DNA from: Saccoglossus kowalevskii
Taxonomy: Eukaryota; Hemichordata; Enteropneusta; Harrimaniidae
Reading direction: 5' to 3'
Assembly (NCBI RefSeq): GCF_000003605.2
Contig: NW_003141313.1
Location: forward strand, 337,227-361,759
DNA: 24,533 bases
Part shown: positions 8,901-15,489 of the stretch, in pieces
Layout: the number at the start of each line of letters is the position of its first letter
Numbering within the stretch: position 1 is the stretch's first letter
Translations under genes and position numbers: made by a program
The notes under the pieces: model-generated
Seen by the model: only the letters and a program-made list of their open reading frames with translations
Database searches by the model: none
Told to the model about the DNA's origin: nothing

Positions 8901-11900
8901 TTTATTTTAATAAGTTGAATTATAAATGAAAGAAAAATATGATATAAAAAATTAAACTAATTCATGCAGAAGAAGTATACATGTATATTTGAAAACATAA
9001 TTTCAAACAAGTGTTTTGTGAGGTATAGTGAGAATTATGAGATCCATGATGTAAACAGCAACTTGATGTAGTATGGTTAGAGATGAGAAAGACAAGATCA
9101 ATTTGTCATAGTTTGTCACTGCAAGCATTGTACAACACATTTACTTCAGCTGCATAGGCTTCCTCCACTGGAACATCATTATAAATTTGGTTCGCAATCA
9201 GACGGAAAAAGGAAATTATAATATAGTCAAATTAAACAAATCAGTTTGGTGTGCCAGCAGAAAAAACAGAAGTAAAATATAACTTTCAGGCAACAATAAT
9301 GATAAAGGAATACATGCAATATTGAGGACGGGCATTTTCCATGTAAAAGGTGTTGTAATACAGGGAAAACTGCAAACCAGACACACCCACTTACTTCGGC
9401 AGGGGGTTCTTCAGCTGGGGTCTCCTTAGATTTGTTTTAATAGCAAAAATGGGAGTTGAGAATAGAAAAAGGAATAAAATATAATAAAAATTAAATTAAA
9501 CTAAAATTTAAAAAATGCACCATGCATATAATCACAAAGAAAATGAAAGCAAATAACCAAATATTATTTTTAAATAAATTAATCCAGCATACTGGGGTTG
9601 GGATGAGGTGGTATTTGTGGAGTTGGGATGGTGTGTAACTGAAAGATGGGAATAAAGAGAAATCACAACACTACAAACATTGGGTATATTAGAATAGGGA
9701 AAACTGCAAACCAGGCACACCCACTTACTTCAACAGGGGCTTCCTCAGCTGGGGCCTCCTTGTTTTTTTTTTATAGCAAATAATGGAATTTTGAATAAAG
9801 AAAAAAAAGGAAATAAATATTATAATAAAATTAAAATTAAATAAAAAGCATCATGCACAGTCACAAAGTAAGTTGAAGCAAATATAAGACTCAATACATA
9901 TTTTTTAATATGAATATGGTACACTGTGGTTAGGGGGCTTTTTGGTAGGGATGGTATTTAATGTGGCGATCAGAATAAACTGAGAAATACAAAAAAACAC
10001 TGCAATATGTGGCACATCATAAAACTTGGCTAATACAGCTGATTTGGAGGTATAAACATTGGGTACATTAGGATAGGGAAAACTGCAAACCAGGCACACC
10101 CACTTACTTCGGCAGGGGCTTCCTCAGCTGGGGCCTCCTTGTTTTTTTATATAGCAATTAATGGAGTTTTGAATAAAGAAAAGAAAGGAAATAAAATATA
10201 ATAAAATAAAAGCATCATGCATAGCCACAAAGTGAGTAAAAAAAAAGCAAATAAAAGATTTAATCAAAGTTTTTCATTATTAGGGTGGGGTGGGGGTGAG
10301 GGAGGTTGGTTGGCAGGGGTGGTGTGTGACATGAAGATGAGAACAAACTGGGAAATCACAAACACTTGTGCAAGATAGAACACATCAAACAGCTTGGGTC
10401 TGTAATACACCTGATTTGAGGTATAAACGTTGGGTAAATTAAGGGTTGGGAGAACCGCAAACCAGGCACAACCACTTACTTCGGCAGGGGCTTCCTCAGC
10501 TGGGGCCTCCTTAGATTTGTTTTAATAGCAAAGAAAAGAAAGAAAATAAAATATAATAAAATTAAAATAAAATAAAAAGCATCATGCATAATTACAGGAT
10601 AAGTGAAAGCAAATAAAATGATAATGCAAAATATTGGTTATAATATGGAAATAAGCAGAATGCTAAATGTGGCATATTATAATTGTTCAACCAATGGGAA
10701 AACTGCAAACCAGGCACAACCACTTACTTCGGCAGGTGCTTCTTCAGCTGGGGCCTCCTTAGATTAGTTTTAATAGCAATTAATGAAGTTGTGAATAAAA
10801 AAAATAAAAAAAATAGCATTATATAAAATTATAAAGCAATAAATAAACAAAATCAGTAGAAATAAAGATTTATAATAAAACAAAGATTTCATGCATAAAA
10901 AAGAAGCACTAAAGGCATGTAAGGCACTGGGAAAACCAAACAATTCTCTGTAGACAAAATCCCTGTTATTTGTTTTGGAATCATACACACACAAAAATAT
11001 TTTCTCATGTCCTGCCGGTTGTTCAATTCCCAGTTTCAAACAGGAAAAGAAAAAAAAGTAGAAGATATGTCATGCAAATATAACAAAATAAACCAGTTAT
11101 AGGATAACCACACTGCACACTGCTTCAAGATGTGGTGATGTACACACATGCAACAATCACTGTGGAGAAGAATCCCTAGCAGACAGGAACAAAGTGTTGA
11201 CAAAAAGTGTGGTTGCCGGGCAATTGGAACAAAGTGTGGGACAGTGTGGTTGCTGGGAGATAGGAAGAAACATATGTGAGACAGAAAGTGTGGTTGCTAG
11301 GAGATAAGAAACCCATGTGAGACAGAAGGTATGGTTGCTAGGCAACAGAAACAAACCCATGTGAGATAGGTGTGGTTGCTGGGCAATGGGAATTCACAAA
11401 CTCATATGAGATGGAAGGTGTGGTTGCTGGGAGATAGAAAGAAACCTATGAGCGACAGAAGGTGTGGATGCTAGGGAACAGAAACAAACCCATGTGAGAT
11501 AGAGGGTGTGGTTGCTGGGAAATAAGAAGAAACCCAAGTGAGACAGAAGAAGTGGTTGCTAGGGAACAGAAACAAACCTATGTGAGATAGAGGGTGTGGT
11601 TGCTGGGAAATAAGAAGAAACCCAAGTGAGACAGAAGATGTGGTTGTTAGGCAACAGAAACAAACCCATGTGAGATAGAATGTGTGGTTGCTAGGCAATA
11701 GAAACACACCCATGTGAGACAGAAAGTGTGGTTGCTAGGAGATAGAAACAAACCCGCATGGGGTAGAACATAACTGGTTGCATATAGGGATGAGATACAC
11801 TGGGGTCACTGCAAACATAGGTATATAAGCATGTGACAACCCACTTACTTCAGCAGCTGGTTCTTCAGCTGGGGCCTCCTTGGATTACATTGTAGTTGGG

Positions 11901-14199
11901 GTTAAATGGTTTTATAAATAAATAGTCAGATTCTAAATGCATAACATGCAAAAATCAAAGAAAATCAACGCAAACTCCAATTGGATACTGACAGACAATA
12001 TCAGACTTATTCATCACATACTTCTTTTAAATGCAATGCAAAGATAATAAAATAGCACATAGATTTTCAAAACAAAAATGATAAAAATTATATATGCAGG
12101 GATACTTGGCTATCTACAAAGTTATTTAATCTTTCACCATCAGTAATACTATCACTCACTTATGCTGAGTTTGTTGGATTTCATTTCACATTGTTTATAA
12201 AATTTAAATGTAAAATAATCTCTAATATATTTGTGAGTAGTATAGTGTTGATGAAAGGATTAAATACTAATACATCAATCACAGCAATATATAGATATAA
12301 TGGATAAGATGTATTTGCTCTATTAGTAGCACATGCACTTAAATGACAGAAGTATATCGATAATCAAAATAAGTCATATTTTTATGATTCAGCATACAAT
12401 AAAGGCATTTTTTGTTTTCTGTGCACTTCTATTGGAGATATGCTTCTACTAGAGCAAATATGGTATAAGGAGAAAATTGGATCACATTAAATTTGTGCAT
12501 GCTGAGGTTGCCAGGAAACAAAGATGGGGGTAACTTCAAATGGATGGAAGGGATCACTACAAAAAGAGGATAGGTTTCACTATAATGGAAGGGTTCACAG
12601 CAATGGGGAGGGTCACTCATTAAACTTACTTCAGCGGGTGCTTCCTCAGCTGGAGCTTCCTAACACAGGGAAATTAAAAAGCAAGCGATAAAAACAAAAA
12701 AATGGAGCTCTTAAAATGACTAGCATCAGATGCGAACACAAAACAGTAGCCCAATCTGCACAATCGTTCAAATCAAGTCAACATGCTGAGAAACTAGACC
12801 ATTGCATTGCATTCTTTGGGAAATGGAGATTAAATATATGTACAGGAAGAGAAACAATTAAAGCAACACGGCTCAAATAAAACACAGCTCAGAATGTAAG
12901 ACATGTCGCCAACTTGAGAACAGAAACAACACACTATGCAATCAATTTGAACACACTGCCGATTGGTTAGATTTACACATTTTATCATCACTTTTTTTAT
13001 TCAAAAATGATGTAATCTTCACGCTGAAAGGGGACATGCAACAGCAACTGTAATTGCAGTAGCAGAGGAGATTGTTGCACAATTTAAGGGTGGCATGGGA
13101 TCACTGCACACAAGGAGGGGGGTCACTCAACTTACTTCAGGGGCTTCATCTCCTTCCTAAATATATATGGAAAATGTACCAAATTATCAGATCATAGTAT
13201 TTCACAAATTTGAATGATTGTAAATCTGCTACAATGTCATTTTAAGGGTGTCAGGTTTTGATAGCATGTTTAACTCTTTCAATACCTTACAAAATGAAAC
13301 CACATAATTTGTTTTCACATATATTTTTTTGAATGTTCAAATGATGTCTGTTTGATGGAAATTAAAAAAGAACTTTCAGAAAGAAACATTTTAATAAACA
13401 TATATTGGCATTTCAAAGAGTTAATATTGGCAATATTTTTAAGAAGTAATACAAACAAATATACGGTTCAAAAATTCAACAGTCTATCATCATCTCCCCA
13501 AGATTTCAAATGGTACACCCCTTAGAGTCAATTATGTATATTAATACCATCCACGTGTATGTGGTATTTTTCATTGATCAACAATTACTAACACTATTAT
13601 ATGATTGTCTGACAACTCACCTCAGCGGGAGCTTCACCAGCCCTGTAAACGTAAAACAAATAGTATGAATGAAAATCTATTTTTGTGTCAAACGAAATGA
13701 AAAAAAGTTGTCATGAGGGCGCTGTTCAAGTAAAATTCAACGGAATTCACACTGAACGTAAAGCATAAACATTGGGGACAGAAGTGCATGCAAACAACAT
13801 CTCGCGTGTTTTGATTTGCTTTTAAAATAATAGTAAATCATTTTAATATATAGCTAACACATAAGCAAATACATATTGCCATCATGGTGTATAAGGTCCC
13901 GGTATAAAGTATACATCTCGTCACTGAAATACTTTTATCTGGTATGTTGATATCGGGTGTGGTGTGCACAGCCTGTAGTATGTAACACCAACTGACACCA
14001 GCTTGCACCGTATCCCGGTGATACCAAAACTCCTGGCACGTTGTTTAGTATTCGATAATATACAAACCAAATTGTAAACAAATATTTGGTCGTATTATAA
14101 ACAATATTTAATTCGACAGCCTGTAACTTACTTTTCGGCTTCTCTTCTTCTCCTGCGTTCTTCACGGCGGCGGGCGCGTTCGTCTGCTTCGTCTGCCAT
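2925..14199 (-). CDS. Troponin T, spliced gene (20 coding exons traced plus candidate last exon)
   Basis: Troponin T anchors the troponin complex to tropomyosin on the thin filament and passes the calcium signal from troponin C and I. Exons were joined by GT-AG sites and phase; together they give an open frame of 388 codons before the last exon. The order is: a basic start MADEADERARRREERRRRRE; an acidic Pro-Ala-Glu repeat region from microexons; a Pro/Glu/Lys-rich linker; a Lys/Arg/Glu-rich coiled-coil (ELTALRERR, then EKRKIERKERDR); IGQHLGG, matching the vertebrate MGAHFGG site; and LREYANDFKGK through KQKRQKYD, matching the troponin I/C-binding coiled coil that ends KLKQQKYE in vertebrates. 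The vertebrate C-terminal GRWK-type end is absent. Without the eight 30-nt repeats the protein would be about 310 residues, close to vertebrate troponin T. The exact 3' end is uncertain. Confidence 0.93.
3860..4300. repeat. Intronic region rich in TGACAT/ATGTCA palindromes
   Basis: Short motifs ATGACAT, TGACATG and their complements recur many times. The 12-bp perfect palindrome TGACATATGTCA occurs twice (about 4236-4247 and 4282-4293), each copy preceded by a shared TTATGAGCTT segment. ACATGACACGACACGACATG-like runs lie at about 4080-4105. It shares the GACAT core with the tandem repeat at 5238-5552, suggesting a common origin. Confidence 0.7.
4521..4554 (-). CDS. Troponin T exon 21, 34-nt exon near the C-terminus
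   Basis: The acceptor CTATG-context TCATAG and donor GTATGT bracket 34 nt that read K-KSKFTEELQAE, entering in phase 2 and leaving in phase 0. Since 34 is not a multiple of three, skipping it changes the downstream frame. Confidence 0.8.
4669..4710 (-). CDS. Troponin T exon 20
   Basis: 42 nt, acceptor CCTACCAG with a good pyrimidine run, donor GTAAGT, phase 2-2. It reads NPKKDVAKLMASTD, and its last two bases (AA) await one more base from the next exon. This phase matters for the C-terminal switch described in the findings. Confidence 0.88.
5053..5093 (-). CDS. Troponin T exon 19
   Basis: 41 nt, acceptor TTTATAG, donor GTAAGA, phase 0 to 2. It encodes IHELTERFKDMQK, continuing KYD as KYDIHELTERF, which aligns with KYEINVLYNRI of the vertebrate protein. 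Confidence 0.92.
5238..5552. repeat. 17-20 bp tandem repeat with TGATGACATCACA core
   Basis: About 16 copies of AAATTGATGACATCACATGT or shorter forms lacking the ATGT part lie in the intron between exons 18 and 19. Variants with TTTATGACATC and TGACATCCA occur. The AT-rich flanks and core spacing vary between 17 and 20 bp, so it is an imperfect array. Confidence 0.9.
5649..5867 (-). CDS. Troponin T exon 18, troponin I/C-binding coiled coil
   Basis: 219 nt, acceptor ATTTATAG, donor GTAAGT, phase 0-0, 73 residues and the largest exon. ERLREYANDFKGKLSECLGA and the end KQKRQKYD match the vertebrate helix LREKAQEL...LKQQKYE that pairs with troponin I in the core IT arm. There is a single Cys, in SECLG. 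Confidence 0.95.
5998..6132 (-). CDS. Troponin T exon 17, contains IGQHLGG
   Basis: 135 nt, acceptor CACTTCACAG, donor GTAAGA, phase 0-0, 45 residues. Near its end FQGIGQHLGGSDIK aligns with the conserved vertebrate troponin T segment around MGAHFGG, the linker between the tropomyosin-binding helix and the troponin I/C-binding domain. This is the most diagnostic short motif of the gene. Confidence 0.95.
6322..6399 (-). CDS. Troponin T exon 16, charged helix
   Basis: 78 nt, acceptor TTTTATAG, donor GTAAGA, phase 0-0, 26 residues beginning EKRKIERKERDRLALERE. It is almost all Lys, Arg and Glu, as in the central helix of troponin T. Confidence 0.92.
6497..6645. mobile_element. Small MITE-like element with 23-bp inverted ends
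   Basis: The left arm 6497-6519 and right arm 6623-6645 are inverted repeats matching at 20 of 23 positions (core TGGCAAAGT). The interior of about 100 bp has an AT-rich left half and a GC-richer part with GTGGCCGTGAAAA. It lies in the intron between exons 15 and 16. Short length, terminal inverted arms and no coding capacity fit a non-autonomous DNA transposon; no target-site duplication was confirmed. Confidence 0.55.
6867..6983 (-). CDS. Troponin T exon 15, tropomyosin-binding coiled coil
   Basis: 117 nt, acceptor GTTAACAG, donor GTAAGC, phase 0-0, 39 residues. It includes AEAIEQLRKDREALAAELTA and then LRERR, corresponding to the vertebrate segment ending ALKERIERR that binds the tropomyosin head-tail overlap. 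The heptad-like spacing of Leu/Ile/Ala among charged residues fits a helix. Confidence 0.92.
7145..7180. repeat. Tandem pair of small hairpins
   Basis: ACACTCAAAGTGTTATTG-like sequence occurs twice in a row. The first copy holds AACACT and AGTGTT as perfect arms around CAA (7146-7160), and the second holds the same hairpin with one arm mismatch. Confidence 0.7.
7220..7560. mobile_element. Interspersed repeat, MITE/SINE-like, with internal duplication
   Basis: TAGCCCCGCTGT at 7220-7231 is the inverse of ACAGCGGAGCTA at 7549-7560 (11 of 12). Between them lie two related segments: 7263-7340 and 7387-7495 share AGATATCATTA, GAAATGAAC or a near match, GTATCAAAGCA, and AAGAAG/GGAGTCAAAAA. The right end contains GACGCCGGATGCCG, a GC-rich block similar to ends I associate with abundant bivalve repeats (from memory, unverified). 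It is non-coding. Confidence 0.5.
7931..7997 (-). CDS. Troponin T exon 14
   Basis: 67 nt, strong acceptor (long T/C run, CCACCAG), donor GTAAGA. It enters in phase 2, leaves in phase 0 and encodes PQPVPEIAPVVRQETDAERE followed by MR. It starts the transition into the charged tropomyosin-binding region. Confidence 0.88.
8384..8463 (-). CDS. Troponin T exon 13, Pro/Glu linker
   Basis: 80 nt, acceptor CTTTTAG, donor GTAATG. It encodes 26 residues starting VPAPEPEPVAEPEPTPPPP and ending in a Lys-rich stretch (EEKKQEK), and leaves in phase 2. The run of Pro-Glu suggests an extended, disordered rod that separates the acidic tail from the coiled coil. With exon 14 it forms a frame-neutral pair (147 nt). 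Confidence 0.9.
8626..8769. repeat. 24-bp minisatellite, six copies
   Basis: Units start at 8626, 8650, 8674, 8698, 8722 and 8746 and follow GGTACCAGATGGTATCCAGG plus TATA. Since 24 is a multiple of three, the minus strand reads through it as repeats of GYHLVPIP, part of a 95-codon frame (8532-8819) within the intron between exons 12 and 13. I regard the frame as a by-product. Confidence 0.95.
8864..8893 (-). CDS. Troponin T exon 12, 30-nt cassette 8 (EAPAEEEPAE)
   Basis: Phase 0-0, acceptor AACTTACAG, donor GTAAGT. The CAG acceptor is better than those of the central group. It is the last cassette before the linker exon. Sense-strand TGCATG lies at 8963-8968, about 70 nt upstream. Confidence 0.9.
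9145..9177 (-). pseudogene. Decayed troponin T cassette exon (acceptor lost)
   Basis: This 33-nt segment aligns with the 30-nt cassettes and would read DVPVEEAYAAE in frame. The base pair that should be the acceptor AG is AT (TAAT for TAAG), and the donor is GTAAAT rather than GTAAGT. The nearest AG is inside the exon (TTCCAG) and would leave 23 nt, which breaks the frame. The upstream flank keeps a sense TGCATG (9313-9318), and the downstream flank keeps the shared CACTGCAA-like block. It is most likely a dead duplicate, although a rare non-canonical acceptor cannot be excluded. Confidence 0.7.
9395..9424 (-). CDS. Troponin T exon 11, 30-nt cassette 7 (ETPAEEPPAE)
   Basis: Phase 0-0, acceptor AATCTAAG, donor GTAAGT. 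It has Thr and an extra Pro but keeps frame and acidic charge. Sense-strand TGCATG lies at 9521-9526, about 100 nt upstream. Confidence 0.9.
9729..9758 (-). CDS. Troponin T exon 10, 30-nt cassette 6 (EAPAEEAPVE)
   Basis: Phase 0-0, donor GTAAGT, acceptor AACAAG after about nine As. One codon change gives Val at residue 9. Sense-strand TGCATG lies at 9852-9857, about 95 nt upstream. Confidence 0.9.
10108..10137 (-). CDS. Troponin T exon 9, 30-nt cassette 5 (EAPAEEAPAE)
   Basis: Phase 0-0, donor GTAAGT. The acceptor AACAAG is preceded by a run of A rather than pyrimidines, one of the weakest in the gene. The exon sequence is identical to cassette 4. Sense-strand TGCATG lies at 10216-10221. Confidence 0.9.
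10480..10509 (-). CDS. Troponin T exon 8, 30-nt cassette 4 (EAPAEEAPAE)
   Basis: Phase 0-0, acceptor AATCTAAG, donor GTAAGT. It is almost base-identical to cassettes 3 and 5. Sense-strand TGCATG lies at 10583-10588, about 75 nt upstream. Confidence 0.9.
10728..10757 (-). CDS. Troponin T exon 7, 30-nt cassette 3 (EAPAEEAPAE)
   Basis: Phase 0-0, acceptor AATCTAAG, donor GTAAGT. It belongs to a group of five cassettes (9395-10757) with near-identical exons and flanks. TGCATG on the sense strand lies at 10890-10895, about 130 nt upstream. Confidence 0.9.
11190..11770. repeat. About 44-bp minisatellite, about 13 copies, with 88-bp higher-order repeat
   Basis: The block GTGGTTGCTRGG recurs about every 36-50 bp (11210, 11247, 11290, 11333, 11371, 11420, 11464, 11507, 11551, 11596, 11640, 11682 and 11727 approximately), separated by AACAGAAACAAACCCATGTG-type spacers. 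Positions 11471-11558 are repeated at 11559-11638 with about one mismatch, showing recent expansion of a two-unit block. Minus-strand frames over it (LLPSNHTF-like) are repeat artefacts. It lies in the intron between exons 6 and 7. Confidence 0.92.
11849..11878 (-). CDS. Troponin T exon 6, 30-nt cassette 2 (EAPAEEPAAE)
   Basis: Phase 0-0, acceptor ending ATCCAAG, donor GTAAGT. The acceptor has A at -3 and a poor pyrimidine tract, predicting weak use. A sense-strand TGCATG lies at 11945-11950, about 70 nt upstream. A minisatellite-bearing intron of about 1.1 kb follows. Confidence 0.88.
11880..12629 (-). other. Intron 5, no features seen
   Basis: AT-rich intronic sequence between cassettes 1 and 2. 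Apart from TGCATG motifs at 11945 and 12332 on the sense strand I see nothing. I looked for a remnant cassette (CAGCTGGGGCCTC on the plus strand) and did not find one. Confidence 0.5.
12630..12659 (-). CDS. Troponin T exon 5, 30-nt cassette 1 (EAPAEEAPAE)
   Basis: Phase 0-0, with acceptor GTGTTAG after a fair pyrimidine run and a GTAAGT donor. This is the most 5' of eight 30-nt cassettes. Its codons (GAA GCT CCA GCT GAG) differ from the closely related downstream group, so it is an older copy. Confidence 0.88.
13136..13156 (-). CDS. Troponin T exon 4, 21-nt microexon (EGDEAPE)
   Basis: It lies between the acceptor TATTTAG and a GTAAGT donor and encodes seven residues in phase 0-0. Because it is symmetrical it can be included or skipped without changing frame. 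It resembles the later 30-nt cassettes (EAP core) and may be a shortened relative. Confidence 0.85.
13621..13642 (-). CDS. Troponin T exon 3, 22-nt microexon
   Basis: It is flanked by TTTACAG and the donor GTGAGT. Its first base completes a Lys codon, and the rest reads AGEAPAE. It enters in phase 2 and leaves in phase 0, so skipping it alone would shift the frame; it is probably constitutive. Confidence 0.85.
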
Positions 14200-14212
14200 G
14201 CTGATTAAATTT
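14132..14212 (-). CDS. Troponin T exon 2: start codon and basic N-terminus
   Basis: The acceptor TATCACAG precedes 13 nt of 5' UTR, then ATG at 14199. The coding part (14132-14199) reads MADEADERARRREERRRRRE and then AE, and ends in phase 2 before a GTAAGT donor. MADE/MSDE-type starts followed by charged residues are usual for troponin T. Seven of the 12 residues at positions 8-19 are Arg and consecutive Args dominate, which is unusual next to the acidic tail that follows. Confidence 0.9.
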
Positions 14213-14600
14213 CTGTGATACGAAAACAACACTTTAATATCCACTGAAAATTTCACACTCTACCTAGAATCACTATTCATACTAGTGTAAATTTACGCGT
14301 TCCTAAAATACACCTGACAAAATGACAAAATTTCGAAATGTTAGAATATAATGTGAGCTGATTGAAAATGTATAATACGATGAAAATTGTAGAAATTACA
14401 TTTAAATACCACAAATATTTCAAGTGTTTTAATATAAATAGCACCACTATTGGCTACTCGCGCTGGCAATGACTTGGCGTGTACATAACGCCACTAGAAG
14501 ACCTACTTTTCATAATACCAAACCAATTTGCCGTCAAGTATCAAAGAATGTAAAAGTTCTAATCATAAGTGTTCAATATAAAGTAGTATGCTATCTCTAG

Positions 14601-14714
14601 CGTTTGTGCTATAGCCTAGAAAGAGGGAAATACATATACGGCGAAGATATTCCAAACATTCACGTCATCATCCAGGCTCCGCCACCACCGTACGGTAAGC
14701 CATCTTCCATGTGA
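14601..14714 (+). other. Short open frame ending at a GC-rich island with a splice donor
   Basis: The plus strand is open for 37 codons and ends HVIIQAPPPPYGKPSSM before TGA. The consensus donor GTAAGC sits at 14695. On the minus strand the same island encodes a 16-codon mini-frame starting MEDGLPYGGGGAW. I recognise neither; the island stands out only by base composition and codon-like texture. Confidence 0.2.
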
Positions 14715-14935
14715 GTTCACCAGGACAGGGTATCGGAGGGTCAGTGCTAGATTTAATATATCGGCATTAACAATTTGTGAAGATTATCGCTAATTCAATT
14801 CGTGCATCGCAGTTGACAATCGTATCAATGAGATTTATTTTGAATGTATTTTGAAAATATTACCACCACAAATTTCATAATAAAACGAGAAAGAGAGAGA
14901 CTAAAACATACTGGTACCCCTAAATGGGGCCCTTT

Positions 14936-14955
14936 AAATGAGTGCGCATGCTCAT
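14936..14955. promoter_or_regulatory. NRF1-like site
   Basis: The segment AGTGCGCATGCTC at about 14941-14953 contains TGCGCATGC, matching the core of the NRF1 motif often found near metazoan promoters. It lies between the divergent candidate start regions. Weak evidence on its own. Confidence 0.25.
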
Positions 14956-15489
14956 TCTTAAAAAAGTTCACATATCTTGCATACTTTTGGTTATGACTGA
15001 AGATCGAATCGGGCGATTTAATTAAATATGTCAGGGGGAACGGAGATTTGTGGTATTAGACTAGAATAACAATGTCAAGCCGTGAATAGTAGGATGAACA
15101 ATTAATTGGAAGCGAAAACACGATCGAAAAGTTTGCAAAATAACCCGTAGGTTTTGCTACTCAACGAGACATTTAAACCGACATGACTCCATTTATGGTA
15201 ATGCTGAGAATTCTCCTAGCAATGGCTTCCATTTCAGTAGGCTCTGCAAGTTCTCCGTTTTTATCGAAAATGGAATTCGAGGCGGAATTGCAAGCATGCA
15301 TTGAGTATTAAAAATATATTTTTTAATAGGGTAAGAAAGTTCATCGCTACCGTAGTGAGATTGTAAAAAAAAACAACCGGTAAAGTTGTAAATCTGAAAA
15401 TGGAAAATTACGGTGTTAGACTAGCAAAAGAATGCTCCAACTAAAACAGAAGTTAGTCTAAATGAAATAAGCATTTTAAAAGAACTTAC

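Larger units (their letters stand above)
9360..10800 (-). repeat. Five tandemly duplicated exon-plus-flank units
   Basis: Around the exons at 9395, 9729, 10108, 10480 and 10728 (spacing 334, 379, 372 and 248 bp) both flanks are conserved. About 33 nt downstream of each donor reads GTGGGTGTGCCTGG then TTTGCAGTTTTCCC, with small changes. Upstream lies TTGCTATTAAAA or its A-rich variant, then a TTTATTC-like block, then GCATGATGC containing TGCATG. Units therefore arose by recent serial duplication of exon plus intron. Confidence 0.9.
8577..13792 (-). promoter_or_regulatory. Cluster of sense-strand TGCATG (Rbfox-type) motifs
   Basis: By eye I find TGCATG in the transcript sense at 8577-8582, 8963-8968, 9313-9318, 9521-9526, 9852-9857, 10216-10221, 10583-10588, 10890-10895, 11071-11076, 11147-11152, 11945-11950, 12332-12337, 13035-13040 and 13787-13792. 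Most lie 70-145 nt upstream of a microexon. UGCAUG is the established binding motif of Rbfox/FOX-1 proteins, which control muscle exons; upstream binding usually represses inclusion. Function here is inferred. Confidence 0.5.
12660..14131 (-). other. Introns 2-4, little recognisable content
   Basis: Between exons 5 and 4, 4 and 3, and 3 and 2 the sequence is AT-rich. The segments just downstream of the donors of exons 4 and 5 share GGTCACT and CACTGCA/CACAGCA blocks with the cassette introns, so even the older microexons carry a trace of the duplicated flank. Confidence 0.45.

Noticed and set aside
10870-11040. Additional degenerate cassette exon between 10757 and 11849
   Set aside because: No segment aligns with the cassette core CAGCTGGGGCCTC and no paired splice sites were found.
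11157-11713. Two minus-strand frames with repeated SNHTF/LTWV/ATT peptides
   Set aside because: They lie entirely on the 44-bp minisatellite within a troponin T intron.
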